33,508 nt of DNA from CAG-492 sp045643465 (GTDB lineage Bacteria > Bacillota > Clostridia > TANB77 > CAG-508), in assembly GCA_045643465.1 (NCBI GenBank), contig JAZUKV010000008.1, forward strand, positions 1 to 33,508, read 5' to 3'. A model generated the notes under the pieces. It was not told the DNA's origin. It searched no databases and saw only the letters and a list, made by a program, of their open reading frames with translations. Below, piece by piece: positions 1 to 7,438 of this stretch (position 1 is the first letter of the stretch; each line of letters begins with the position of its first letter). The translations under genes and the position numbers were made by a program.

Positions 1-1
1 A

Positions 2-109
2 GGAAATATATCTGATATTGATGTAAATAAAATAAAAGAAATATTTAAGAATGTAAAATCAGTAACTACTTTTAATAATAAAACTAATGAAGATATATTT
101 ATTCTATAA
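2..109 (+). CDS. 3' end of an unidentified gene (partial)
   Basis: The frame is open from the window edge to a TAA at 107-109 and encodes 35 residues rich in Lys, Asn and Ile, with the composition of the real genes around it. The rest lies outside the window and the tail has no motif, so no function can be given. The next gene starts 19 bases later with its own Shine-Dalgarno site, and no terminator lies between, so the two are probably co-transcribed. Confidence 0.55.
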   Translation, partial: GNISDIDVNKIKEIFKNVKSVTTFNNKTNEDIFIL

Positions 110-127
110 TTTAAAGGAGTAATTAAT

Positions 128-544
128 ATGAAAATATATATATCAGGATCTATATATGGTGGAAGACAAAAAATTGATACATATAGAGAAATAATTAACC
201 ATTTAGAAAATCATGGAGTAGAGGTATTAAATAAAAATATTGTTGATGAAAATGTAATCGAAAAGGAATCATTTCAAGATGATGCTGAAATATTTGAAGA
301 TTTAATAAATAAGATTAAAATTGCAGATTTAATTTTAGCAGAAACTACAATTCCTTCATTAGGAGTAGGATATGAACTTGGTTTTGCAGATTCAATAAAT
401 AAAAAAATCATTGCAATTTATGACACAAATATTACTGAAAAAATAAGTACAATGATAAGAGGAAACAAGAAAATTGATATAATTCCATATAAAAATATTA
501 CAGAAATAAAAGAAGAGCTTGACAAATCACTGAAGTTATGTTAA
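128..544 (+). CDS. DNPH1/nucleoside 2-deoxyribosyltransferase-like nucleotide N-hydrolase
   Basis: The 138-aa protein matches the DNPH1 (Rcl) branch of the nucleoside 2-deoxyribosyltransferase family. These small cytosolic enzymes cut the N-glycosidic bond of deoxynucleoside 5'-monophosphates and so clean or salvage the nucleotide pool. Visible signatures are the N-terminal ISGSIYGGRQ strand-loop (residues 5-14), corresponding to the GSIRGGRE phosphate-binding loop of DNPH1. SLGVGYELG follows near residues 78-86 and carries the expected catalytic Glu, and MIRG lies further on as in DNPH1. Length is close to that of bacterial DNPH1-like proteins and there is no signal peptide. AAAGGAG lies just upstream of the ATG. 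Substrate preference cannot be read from the sequence; a deoxyribosyltransferase rather than a hydrolase is the alternative. Confidence 0.85.
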   Translation: MKIYISGSIYGGRQKIDTYREIINHLENHGVEVLNKNIVDENVIEKESFQDDAEIFEDLINKIKIADLILAETTIPSLGVGYELGFADSINKKIIAIYDTNITEKISTMIRGNKKIDIIPYKNITEIKEELDKSLKLC

Positions 545-628
545 CATAGAAAACATATTAAGAGTGTGCATAAGCAATAGCGAGCTGCACAGCCAATATA
601 TTTTTTGGTACACTTATGTTTGGATTTT

Positions 629-676
629 ACGCATAAAGGAGTCTTATAAAAGACGACTTTATGCGTTTTTTGTTTT
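629..676 (+). terminator. Intrinsic terminator, or attenuator, between the DNPH1-like gene and the MFS leader
   Basis: ACGCATAAAG (from 629) pairs with CTTTATGCGT (ending at 666), extended inward by GTCTT/AAAGAC, and is followed by a run of T. It may simply end the DNPH1-like unit. Because the drug-transporter-like gene follows, and TGTGC (566-570) can pair with GCACA (586-590) just upstream, an attenuating role in a longer leader is also possible. Confidence 0.8.
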
Positions 677-718
677 TATATTTAAATATAGACTAAAGGT
701 AATAAAGGAGGTGTTACC

Positions 719-796
719 ATATCTAGTCAAATATTAAAAACAAAATTCGGAATCAAAAGCTTAAGTAAACAATTACGAATAAGAAAGATTGCTTAG
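719..796 (+). CDS. Probable leader peptide of the MFS transporter (ATA start)
   Basis: A 25-codon frame runs from ATA at 719 to TAG at 794. GGAGG at 707-711 sits 7 bases before the ATA, which is ideal spacing. No ATG or TTG in frame would do, and the GTG at 711-713 overlaps the ribosome site and is in another frame. The peptide is basic and ends LRIRKIA. Arg-X-Arg/Lys motifs are known to support macrolide-dependent stalling in erm leader peptides. The stop codon touches the transporter's own GGAGG (797-801), so translation of the leader would directly affect access to the transporter start. The peptide is inferred from frame, spacing and position; no known leader was recognised. Confidence 0.5.
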   Translation: MSSQILKTKFGIKSLSKQLRIRKIA

Positions 797-807
797 GAGG
801 ATTTAAA

Positions 808-2016
808 ATGAAAAAGAGCGAGGAAATTACCAAAGTAAAATATCAGAGCAACTTAAGATTAGTGTTAATTGAAACAGTGCTCACATCTATTGGAGCAGGT
901 TTTTCAATATCAACAATGAATCTTTTTTGGAATTCCATTGGAATGAACCAGGCTGATATTGGAGTAACACAGATGCTTTTTACAATTGCGGTTCTGCTTT
1001 TAGATATTCCTATGGGATATATTGCAGATCGATTTAGCAAGAAACTTTTAAACATAATTGGAGATTTGGGTGTTGCATTAGTTTTTATTTTATATGCGCT
1101 GAGTCAGAATATGTTTATGGTAGTATTGTCTGAATGTTTATTAGGTCTTTTTATGGCCATGACAAATGGTGTAGATCAATCATATATCAAATTAAATTGT
1201 GATAAGATTGATAATACAGGAAACCTTTTCAAGAAAATTAATTCTAAAATCTATGTATATAGATATCTTGTGATGTTAATTGTTATGTTTATCGGCGGAT
1301 TAGTAGGTAAATATAATTTAAGAGCAACACTTGCATTATCATTTATACCATATTTTGTTGGTACCATAATGGCATACAAAATAGAAGATTTTGGAGAGCT
1401 TAAAAAAGCCGTGCATAATAATCCAATAAAAGATATGTATTACAGCTTTAAAGAAATTTTGAATATACCTGATATGAAAACATATTTGGGTGCATATATT
1501 CTTGGTCGAGAAGTTACACATAGTCAAATTTGGATTTTCACACCATTAATGGTTATGGTTGGTGTTCCTATTGAAATTGTAAGTTTAGGTTGGATAATTG
1601 ATCAGATAATGAGAATTATAGGAGCAAAAATTTCTATAAAATTTATCAAAAACAAAATGTCTACTAATTTTGCAATTTGCATTTTTTTAGTTGTAAGTTG
1701 GATATCGATAATTCTTATAAAATTAAATATTTATACAGTATGGGTATTTGTGTTAAACGGAATTACGGTAGGTCTTGCATCTGGAACATTAGTTTCACCA
1801 TTACAGGAAAAGGCAGATCAAAAGATTCAAACGAGTGTGATGTCTTTAGCGTCAACTGGCGGAAGACTTCTTTATATTCCTCTTGTTTTTATAATTAATT
1901 ATTTGGGAGAGCTTAATTTACTTTATGCACTTGCAGGAGTTATTATTATTTTCGTACCACTTAGTTTAATTGTATATAACAATTTAAGAAGAATAGAAAA
2001 AAGAAAGAGTCGGTAA
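808..2016 (+). CDS. MFS-family efflux transporter
   Basis: The 402-aa polytopic protein has about a dozen hydrophobic segments and the MFS loop 2-3 signature PMGYIADRFSKK (residues 71-82), matching the G-x-x-x-D-R-x-x-(R/K) pattern of motif A. A second basic loop follows the sixth segment. It should sit in the cytoplasmic membrane and use the proton gradient; the most common role for such proteins is drug or metabolite export. The substrate is not readable. ATG 808 has GGAGG 7 bases upstream. Expression may be tied to the short upstream frame at 719-796. It is transcribed alone and followed by a strong terminator. The protein does not closely resemble MefA by eye. Confidence 0.85.
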   Translation: MKKSEEITKVKYQSNLRLVLIETVLTSIGAGFSISTMNLFWNSIGMNQADIGVTQMLFTIAVLLLDIPMGYIADRFSKKLLNIIGDLGVALVFILYALSQNMFMVVLSECLLGLFMAMTNGVDQSYIKLNCDKIDNTGNLFKKINSKIYVYRYLVMLIVMFIGGLVGKYNLRATLALSFIPYFVGTIMAYKIEDFGELKKAVHNNPIKDMYYSFKEILNIPDMKTYLGAYILGREVTHSQIWIFTPLMVMVGVPIEIVSLGWIIDQIMRIIGAKISIKFIKNKMSTNFAICIFLVVSWISIILIKLNIYTVWVFVLNGITVGLASGTLVSPLQEKADQKIQTSVMSLASTGGRLLYIPLVFIINYLGELNLLYALAGVIIIFVPLSLIVYNNLRRIEKRKSR

Positions 2017-2060
2017 TATAATTGTTAATTATGAGCTGACTGAAGAATTAAAACAAACCG

Positions 2061-2126
2061 AAAAAACTTGTTTAGATTATTTAAATTAATTTTTAATTAT
2101 TTTAGATAATTTAGCAAGTTTTTTTC
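2061..2126 (+). terminator. Terminator after the MFS gene
   Basis: A long AT-rich inverted repeat: AAAAAACTTG at 2061 pairs with CAAGTTTTTT ending near 2123, and the inner arms continue imperfectly for about 20 more bases. The right arm ends in a T-run. Confidence 0.75.
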
Positions 2127-2204
2127 AGCATTATAGAATATAAAATACTTCAAAACCTTGAATTAACTGAAATTTTTAGGTTGAAAAATAACTTATTAGT
2201 TTAC

Positions 2205-2233
2205 TTGAATTTATTATTTTTTAGTAATAAAAT
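2205..2233 (+). promoter_or_regulatory. SigA-type promoter for the two-component operon
   Basis: TTGAAT (2205-2210), 17 bases, then TAAAAT (2228-2233). Predicted transcription starts near 2240, about 20 bases before the ATG at 2262. It rules out the longer reading of the response regulator that would begin near 2181. Confidence 0.5.
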
Positions 2234-2261
2234 ATATTTAAAAAAAGATGGAGTAAAAAAT

Positions 2262-2921
2262 ATGAGAAAAATTTTAATAGTAGATGATGAGGAAAAAATT
2301 AGAGAGCTTATTAAAATAAATTTAGAGCTTGCAGGATATGAATGTTATGAAGCTGAAGATGGTGAAGTAGCATTAAAAAAGTTAAAGGAATGTAAACCAG
2401 ACCTTGTATTATTAGATATAATGTTGCCAAAAAAGAATGGATATGAAATAGCACAAGATTTTATAAATGATGGTGTGCCAATTATATTTTTAACAGCAAA
2501 AGATAGTGTAGTGGATAAGGTTAAAGGATTGAAAATCGGAGCAGAAGACTATATGACAAAACCATTTGAATCAATGGAATTGTTAGCACGAATAGAAGTT
2601 GTATTAAGAAGAAAAGGGGATGTTTCTGATATTTTTACATATAGAAATGTTAAAGTAGATTTCTCAAAAAGAAAAATTTATTTAGACAATAAAGAAATTG
2701 AAGTAACATCACAAGAGTTTGAATTATTAAATGTATTAATTAAAAATAAAAATTTAGCATTATCAAGAGAAAAACTTATAGAATCAGCTTGGAATTATGA
2801 TTATTATGGAGATACTAGAACAGTAGATATGCATATTCAAAGACTTAGAAAAAAATTAAATTGGGAAGATGTTATTGTTACTGTATATAAATACGGATAT
2901 AGATTAGAAATCAATGATTAA
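2262..2921 (+). CDS. OmpR/PhoB-family response regulator
   Basis: This 219-aa regulator has an N-terminal receiver domain (about 1-120). It shows the acidic pair D8-D9, the phospho-acceptor D52 in LLDIMLP, T78 and K100. A C-terminal winged-helix DNA-binding domain (about 125-217) includes the DMHIQRLRKKL recognition helix region and the YKYGYRL wing. Phosphorylated by the kinase encoded 14 bases downstream, such proteins dimerise and bind direct repeats spaced one helical turn apart. Such a pair occurs at 4297-4317, before the lipoprotein gene. ATG 2262 was chosen over an upstream TTG because it has GGAG at the right distance and begins exactly where the receiver fold starts (MRKILIVDDEE). 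Confidence 0.93.
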   Translation: MRKILIVDDEEKIRELIKINLELAGYECYEAEDGEVALKKLKECKPDLVLLDIMLPKKNGYEIAQDFINDGVPIIFLTAKDSVVDKVKGLKIGAEDYMTKPFESMELLARIEVVLRRKGDVSDIFTYRNVKVDFSKRKIYLDNKEIEVTSQEFELLNVLIKNKNLALSREKLIESAWNYDYYGDTRTVDMHIQRLRKKLNWEDVIVTVYKYGYRLEIND

Positions 2922-2935
2922 ATAGGAGAGCTAAG

Positions 2936-4291
2936 ATGAAATTATCATTTAAAATTTTTTTAGGAATATGCATTCCATCAATTATTTCAAGTTTGATTAT
3001 TACAATTTTTTTAATTAATAAAGATTTTGACAAAAATATTGAAAATGAAATACAATTGGCAATTACGAATGTTGAAAAAATAGAAATGAGAGCCAATTAT
3101 TCATCATATAATGATAGATTATTTGCATTGGACGAAACTTATTATAAAAATAGGGAAGCAAAAATATATTATTATAAAAATGAAGATATTGTATATAAAA
3201 CTGATGAAACATTAGAAGAATATGTAAAAGAATATTCAAACCCTATTGAGGGTAAATATTTTGCAATCCAAAAAGAAATTAATAATAGATATTATATAAT
3301 AATTTCTACAAGAATTAATGATGAAAATGTACTTATTTATACAGAAAATGTAGATAATATATACAATTTAAAAAAAGAGCTATTAACGAATTGTATATTT
3401 ATATTTGTACTTATGATACTGGTAATTGCTATTATTGCCTACATAATTTCAAAAACATTAACAAAGCCGTTGGTTAATATCCAGAAAGAAATGGTAAAGC
3501 TTTCAAAAGGGGATTATAAAATAAATTTAAAAGAAAGTAGTAGTGAATTTGGGAAGTTAGCTAAGAATTTTAATAAAATGTCAAAAGAGCTTGAAAAACG
3601 TAATAATGAATTAGAAGAATATGCAAATAGTAAACAATTATTTATAGATAATTTAGCACATGAAATGAATACACCACTTACTTCAATTCAAGGTTATGCA
3701 GAGCTAATGCAAAAAGCTAATCTAAATGAAGAGCAAAAAGTTAGATATTTATCATATATCGAATCAGAATCAAAAAGAATTTCTGATATGTATAAAAAAT
3801 TATTATTGCTATCATATAAAAAACAGTCAGATTTAGAGTTTAAGGATGTCTATATGAGTGTTGCATTAAATGAAGTTGTAGATTTATTAAAAGGAAGACT
3901 TGAAAATAAAAATATTGAGTTAATTATTAATAATCAACTAGAAAAAATCTGGGGTGATGAAACATTAATTATTATGAGTATTACTAATTTGGTTAAAAAT
4001 GCTATAAATATTTCTGAAGAAAATAGTAAGATAATAATTAATGCTTTTAACCTAAACGAAAAAAAATATATTCAAGTTGTAGATTTTGGATGTGGAATTA
4101 GTAAAGAAAATATAGACAAAATAACAGAGCCATTTTATAGAGTTGATAAAGTAAGATCAAGAAAAAACGGTGGTGCAGGTTTAGGGTTATCAATATGTAA
4201 AAGTATAATGGAATTGCATGGTGGAGCTCTAAAGATTGAATCAGAATTAGGAAAAGGAAGCATATTTATATTAGAATTTCCAAATAAATGA
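2936..4291 (+). CDS. Membrane sensor histidine kinase
   Basis: The 451-aa partner of the preceding regulator. A first membrane segment (about 4-27) and a second (about 150-171) bracket an extracytoplasmic sensor of roughly 120 residues with no recognised motif. A HAMP linker follows (about 172-223). The dimerisation domain carries the phospho-acceptor H242 in LAHEMNTPLTS, a variant of the usual HELRTP. The ATPase domain shows the N box (LVKNAINIS), DFGCGIS and GGAGLGLSI. It should autophosphorylate on H242 and pass the phosphate to D52 of the regulator. The genes form one operon with GGAG before the ATG. The signal sensed is unknown; the two downstream envelope genes suggest cell-surface stress or antimicrobials (inference). 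Confidence 0.93.
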   Translation: MKLSFKIFLGICIPSIISSLIITIFLINKDFDKNIENEIQLAITNVEKIEMRANYSSYNDRLFALDETYYKNREAKIYYYKNEDIVYKTDETLEEYVKEYSNPIEGKYFAIQKEINNRYYIIISTRINDENVLIYTENVDNIYNLKKELLTNCIFIFVLMILVIAIIAYIISKTLTKPLVNIQKEMVKLSKGDYKINLKESSSEFGKLAKNFNKMSKELEKRNNELEEYANSKQLFIDNLAHEMNTPLTSIQGYAELMQKANLNEEQKVRYLSYIESESKRISDMYKKLLLLSYKKQSDLEFKDVYMSVALNEVVDLLKGRLENKNIELIINNQLEKIWGDETLIIMSITNLVKNAINISEENSKIIINAFNLNEKKYIQVVDFGCGISKENIDKITEPFYRVDKVRSRKNGGAGLGLSICKSIMELHGGALKIESELGKGSIFILEFPNK

Positions 4292-4296
4292 AATAA

Positions 4297-4350
4297 TTTA
4301 CAACTTTTTTACAACTTATTTATTTGTTTGAAATATAACAAAATTATAAT
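4297..4350 (+). promoter_or_regulatory. Direct-repeat operator plus promoter for the lipoprotein operon
   Basis: TTTACAACTT occurs twice, at 4297-4306 and 4308-4317, giving an 11-bp period. TTGTTT (4324-4329) and TATAAT (4345-4350) follow with 15-base spacing. PhoB/PhoP-class regulators bind TT(T/A/C)ACA-like hexamers repeated every 11 bp beside the -35. The arrangement therefore points to control of the next two genes by the regulator at 2262. The core spacing is short, which suits an activator-dependent promoter. Confidence 0.55.
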
Positions 4351-4376
4351 AAAATCATAAGAAAGGGGGAATGTAT

Positions 4377-5201
4377 ATGAAGAAAATTAAAAAAACAATA
4401 AGTATGTTTAGCATTTTATTATTAATTATCATATGTCTTACAGGATGTGAATCAAAGAAAAATGAAATTCTAGAATATGATAAAGGAAAAGAATTTAATG
4501 TAAGCAAAAATGAAGTAGTTTCAAATATTAATGATGATATATTTATTAAGGTTTGGGAAGATGATTCAACAGAGCTTCAAATCAATAAAGATGGAACATT
4601 CTTGATAGATCATTATACTTTATCAAGCCAAGTATGTGGAAGTTATAGAATAAATGGTACAAAAATAACTTTTACAAATAATAATGGAACAACTTGGAAT
4701 GGAGAGCTTGTAAAACAATATGGATTTTATCAATTAAATATTAAATATGATAATGAAGACTTAGTATTATATGATTTAGCAGACAAGACAAATATAAAAG
4801 AACTTTATGAGTATAATGATGGAACAATTTACTATACTTTATGTTTATATGATAATGGAACATATAAATATGAACATTCAATACATGCAGCTGAAGGAGA
4901 GCTTGGTGAATATACAATAGAAGGTGAGAAACTAACTTTAAAAGCACATTATAGCACAGGTTCAGATATAGGAGTAAGTAAAAAAGAAAAAACTATGGAG
5001 CTCATAGTAAACAAAGATGGCTCAATAGCTGATAAGAATAAGTTATTTTCATATACAGAAGATAGTGGATTAGATAAGAAATACAAAGATTTCGATTTTG
5101 GAAATATTGTAATGAAGAAAGTTTCAAATAAACAAAAGGAAGAATATAAAAAAGCATATCCAAGTATCCAAACAATTCTTTCTAGAAGTATTATTGAATA
5201 A
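4377..5201 (+). CDS. Lipoprotein with two related beta-rich domains
   Basis: A 274-aa secreted lipoprotein: short basic N terminus, hydrophobic core and lipobox LTGC with the modified Cys at residue 24, anchoring it to the outer face of the membrane. The mature part holds two similar segments, each rich in D/N-G-T turns: about 55-130 (ELQINKDGTF, later ITFTNNNGT) and about 140-215 (CLYDNGTYKYEH, later LTLKAHYSTG). This suggests a tandem lipocalin-like beta fold. No enzyme motif is seen. Start 4377 is preferred to the ATG at 4371, because the AAGGGGG at 4363-4369 leaves 7 bases to 4377 but only one to 4371. It lies directly downstream of the two-component genes and is likely their target. Confidence 0.75.
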   Translation: MKKIKKTISMFSILLLIIICLTGCESKKNEILEYDKGKEFNVSKNEVVSNINDDIFIKVWEDDSTELQINKDGTFLIDHYTLSSQVCGSYRINGTKITFTNNNGTTWNGELVKQYGFYQLNIKYDNEDLVLYDLADKTNIKELYEYNDGTIYYTLCLYDNGTYKYEHSIHAAEGELGEYTIEGEKLTLKAHYSTGSDIGVSKKEKTMELIVNKDGSIADKNKLFSYTEDSGLDKKYKDFDFGNIVMKKVSNKQKEEYKKAYPSIQTILSRSIIE

Positions 5202-5225
5202 TTAAAGATATTTAGGAGGTTTTTT

Positions 5226-6128
5226 ATGAAAAAGTCAAGTGTAATAATTTTAATAATAGCAATAATAGTAGTACTTACAGCAGGAACAGTAGGAGTAATA
5301 TTATTACTAAAAAATAATGATAAGAATAGCAATAGTGTTTATGTTGCTAATAAAACTCAAAATAATATTGAAAATAATATAGAAAATAACAATACAAGTG
5401 TTCAAAATAATAATGTAAATAATAATACGAATAATAATATTAATAATACAAAAGCAAAAAATATTAAATTGACAACCACAAAAAATACAGTAAGAGAGCT
5501 AAAAGAGAATACAGCTAGTTTTACATGCATACAACAAGATCCAACAATAACAGGAATTGATCCTGAAGTTGCAAGTAAAATTGAAAAAAGCTTAAAAGAG
5601 TATTATGCAAATGTTTGGAAAGAAATAAATGAACAATCAAAGGATGAAGAGATTCAAGAAATATTAAAGACTTCAGGAAAAGACATAAAAAATTACAGTA
5701 TTGGATTTGAACAGTCATTTTCAATATTATACAGTAATGACAAAATTGCAACATTTTCTTATGTTATGACTGGCGGACTTGGAGGAGTTAGCTGGGGAAC
5801 AACATCAGGAGTTTCATATAGTTTAGATAATGGTGAAATTATAGAACCAGAAGATATAATTAAAGATAAGAAAGGCTATATAGAAGCTTGTAAAAATACA
5901 GTATATAAACAATTAAAGGCAGATGAAAGATATCCAAGTTTAAATCAAGGCTATGAGAAAATTGTTGATGAAGCCATTGAAAAAGTTGGTGGTTATTTCA
6001 CAGAAACAGGTATTGTTTGTGTGCAAATACCTAAATATGGAATTTCATATGGTGCAGCAGGTGAATTTTCTTATGAAATAAGTTACAATGATGCAAAAAA
6101 TTATATTGATATCGATAAAATTAAATAA
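5226..6128 (+). CDS. Membrane-anchored DUF3298-type protein (RsiV/PdaC-like surface domain)
   Basis: 300 aa. An N-terminal signal anchor (about 4-30) is followed by an Asn-rich flexible linker (about 33-76), then an extracytoplasmic region. That region resembles DUF4163 plus DUF3298: FSYVMTGGLGGVSWG, then a segment of the type LDNGEIIEPEDII, and a C-terminal beta strand pattern ending YEISYNDAKNYI. In Bacillus, RsiV uses this fold to bind lysozyme and PdaC carries it beside a deacetylase domain. Here neither an anti-sigma segment nor a catalytic domain is present, so a binding or sensing role at the cell wall is the reasonable inference. AGGAGG lies upstream; the gene follows the lipoprotein by 24 bases, probably in the same operon, and ends at a clear terminator. 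Confidence 0.75.
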   Translation: MKKSSVIILIIAIIVVLTAGTVGVILLLKNNDKNSNSVYVANKTQNNIENNIENNNTSVQNNNVNNNTNNNINNTKAKNIKLTTTKNTVRELKENTASFTCIQQDPTITGIDPEVASKIEKSLKEYYANVWKEINEQSKDEEIQEILKTSGKDIKNYSIGFEQSFSILYSNDKIATFSYVMTGGLGGVSWGTTSGVSYSLDNGEIIEPEDIIKDKKGYIEACKNTVYKQLKADERYPSLNQGYEKIVDEAIEKVGGYFTETGIVCVQIPKYGISYGAAGEFSYEISYNDAKNYIDIDKIK

Positions 6129-6137
6129 GTAGTATAT

Positions 6138-6176
6138 AAAAAATATGTAGACAGGAATTTGTTTACATATTTTTTA
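6138..6176 (+). terminator. Terminator of the envelope operon
   Basis: A 16-base arm at 6138-6153 pairs with 6160-6175 with one mismatch around a 6-base loop. The right arm ends in TTTTTT. Confidence 0.85.
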
Positions 6177-6199
6177 TATTATTGCATATATATCAAAAA

Positions 6200-6228
6200 T
6201 TGAAAAATCTTTTAAAATATGGTAAAAT
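6200..6228 (+). promoter_or_regulatory. SigA-type promoter for the nucleotidyltransferase gene
   Basis: TTGAAA (6200-6205), 17 bases, TAAAAT (6223-6228). It gives a leader of about 35 bases. Confidence 0.65.
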
Positions 6229-6271
6229 GAATTAGATTTAGGGTAGGTATTATTATATTTTTGTCAAGGAG

Positions 6272-7291
6272 ATGGTAAATATAGAAAAAAATAAAAAAGT
6301 GGAGCAATTAGAAAAGATTGTCTATAAATTTGCTAGATTAGCTAAGATTGAAGATCAAAAGAGCTGTGACGATTTGATAAAAAAATTGAACATGTTAGGT
6401 TATAATGACATAATTGATAGTCTTATAATTTCTTTAAACAGTTTATTAAACAGAGGTGTTTTAACTGAAGAAGAGATTTATTCTAACACAAAAGAAATTT
6501 TGGAATTAAACCCTAATAAATATACTTCAAATGAAGATTTAATTAAAAGACTAAAATGGCTTAAAAGCATGAATTTGGAATATCCTAAAATGCCATTAGA
6601 AAAAAATCATGAATTAGTACTAGAAGCTTTTGAAGAATTTAATAAGTTAATCAAAAATGATTTTGATTGTTATTATACAGGTGGTTTAATAGGATATTTA
6701 GCCATTGGACATAAATTAGAGCGTTATCATGGAGATTTAGATCTATTTATTAATGAAGATCAACTAAAATTATTATACGAAAGAGCAAAACAAAGTAAAA
6801 ATTTTAAATTTGTAAGTAATATGAACAATAAAGAAGAGCCAAATGGACATGAATATAAAATTATATATAAAAATACGCCAATGAGTATTGGATTATTTCT
6901 TTTTAGCAGATTACCTAACAAGGAGCTTGTAATGAAAGAATATTATTATCAAGGTAAAGGTGAAAATAAAAAATTATTTGTAGATGAGCAACATTTAGCA
7001 AAAAATTATGCAGCATTGATATTTTCAGAAGAGATAAGAAATTGCCATAACACATACTATAAAATGCAAAGTTTAGAGAATATATATGTTTGCAAAAAAG
7101 ACTCAAGGCCTAAAGATAGATATGATGCAACCATTATAAAAGATTATGTAGATTTATCAATAGTAGACATATTAGATAAGCAAAAGCAATGTAATTATAA
7201 TATTAATCATAAATTGGCAGATAAAAGCAAAGTTAGCGAAATGGAAGATATAATGAAAAATAAAATAACTGATTTAGAATATGAAATATAG
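6272..7291 (+). CDS. Nucleotidyltransferase-fold protein (MNT/AbiEii-like)
   Basis: 339 aa. A helical N-terminal region of about 100 residues precedes a nucleotidyltransferase core. YYTGGLIGYLAIG supplies the G-G loop, RYHGDLDLFI the metal-binding D-x-D (around residue 153), and RPKDRYDATII a downstream K-D-x-x-D block typical of AbiEii/MNT-type transferases. Such enzymes move a nucleotide to a protein, tRNA or antibiotic; AbiEii and MenT are toxins of type IV pairs. No cognate antitoxin of a known family is adjacent, and the next gene has its own promoter. The start is uncertain: AAGGAG (6266-6271) abuts ATG 6272 with no spacing. The in-frame ATA at 6281 would have 9 bases, so either a weak ATG start or a rare ATA start is used. 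Confidence 0.7.
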   Translation: MVNIEKNKKVEQLEKIVYKFARLAKIEDQKSCDDLIKKLNMLGYNDIIDSLIISLNSLLNRGVLTEEEIYSNTKEILELNPNKYTSNEDLIKRLKWLKSMNLEYPKMPLEKNHELVLEAFEEFNKLIKNDFDCYYTGGLIGYLAIGHKLERYHGDLDLFINEDQLKLLYERAKQSKNFKFVSNMNNKEEPNGHEYKIIYKNTPMSIGLFLFSRLPNKELVMKEYYYQGKGENKKLFVDEQHLAKNYAALIFSEEIRNCHNTYYKMQSLENIYVCKKDSRPKDRYDATIIKDYVDLSIVDILDKQKQCNYNINHKLADKSKVSEMEDIMKNKITDLEYEI

Positions 7292-7300
7292 CTCAAAGAA

Positions 7301-7328
7301 TTGACACTATTATATATTGTGTTATAAT
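7301..7328 (+). promoter_or_regulatory. Consensus SigA promoter for the 133-aa orphan gene
   Basis: TTGACA (7301-7306), 16 bases, TATAAT (7323-7328), starting a leader of about 100 bases. Confidence 0.85.
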
Positions 7329-7348
7329 AGATACATTATAAAGTTACA

Positions 7349-7430
7349 ATGCTACTTGTACTTTAGAAGTTTCGATTAAGAAATTCTCTGGAGGGGTAGC
7401 ATAACCTCCAGAATCATTTTTGATAGGAGG
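7349..7430 (+). promoter_or_regulatory. Leader with mutually exclusive helices around the Shine-Dalgarno site
   Basis: ATGCTAC (7349-7355) is complementary to GTAGCAT (7396-7402). TCTGGAGG (7387-7394) is complementary to CCTCCAGA (7405-7412). CCTCC (7405-7409) is also complementary to the Shine-Dalgarno GGAGG (7426-7430). The 8-bp 7387/7405 helix would free the ribosome site. If the 7349/7396 helix forms instead, CCTCC can bind the ribosome site. Pairing is read directly from the sequence; the switching is inference. Confidence 0.5.
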
Positions 7431-7438
7431 CAAAATTC

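Noticed and set aside
7349..7412. H-type pseudoknot in the leader of the 133-aa gene
   Set aside because: The two helices interleave, but only 2 bases link 7402 to 7405, too few to cross a 7-bp helix. Mutually exclusive pairing is more likely.
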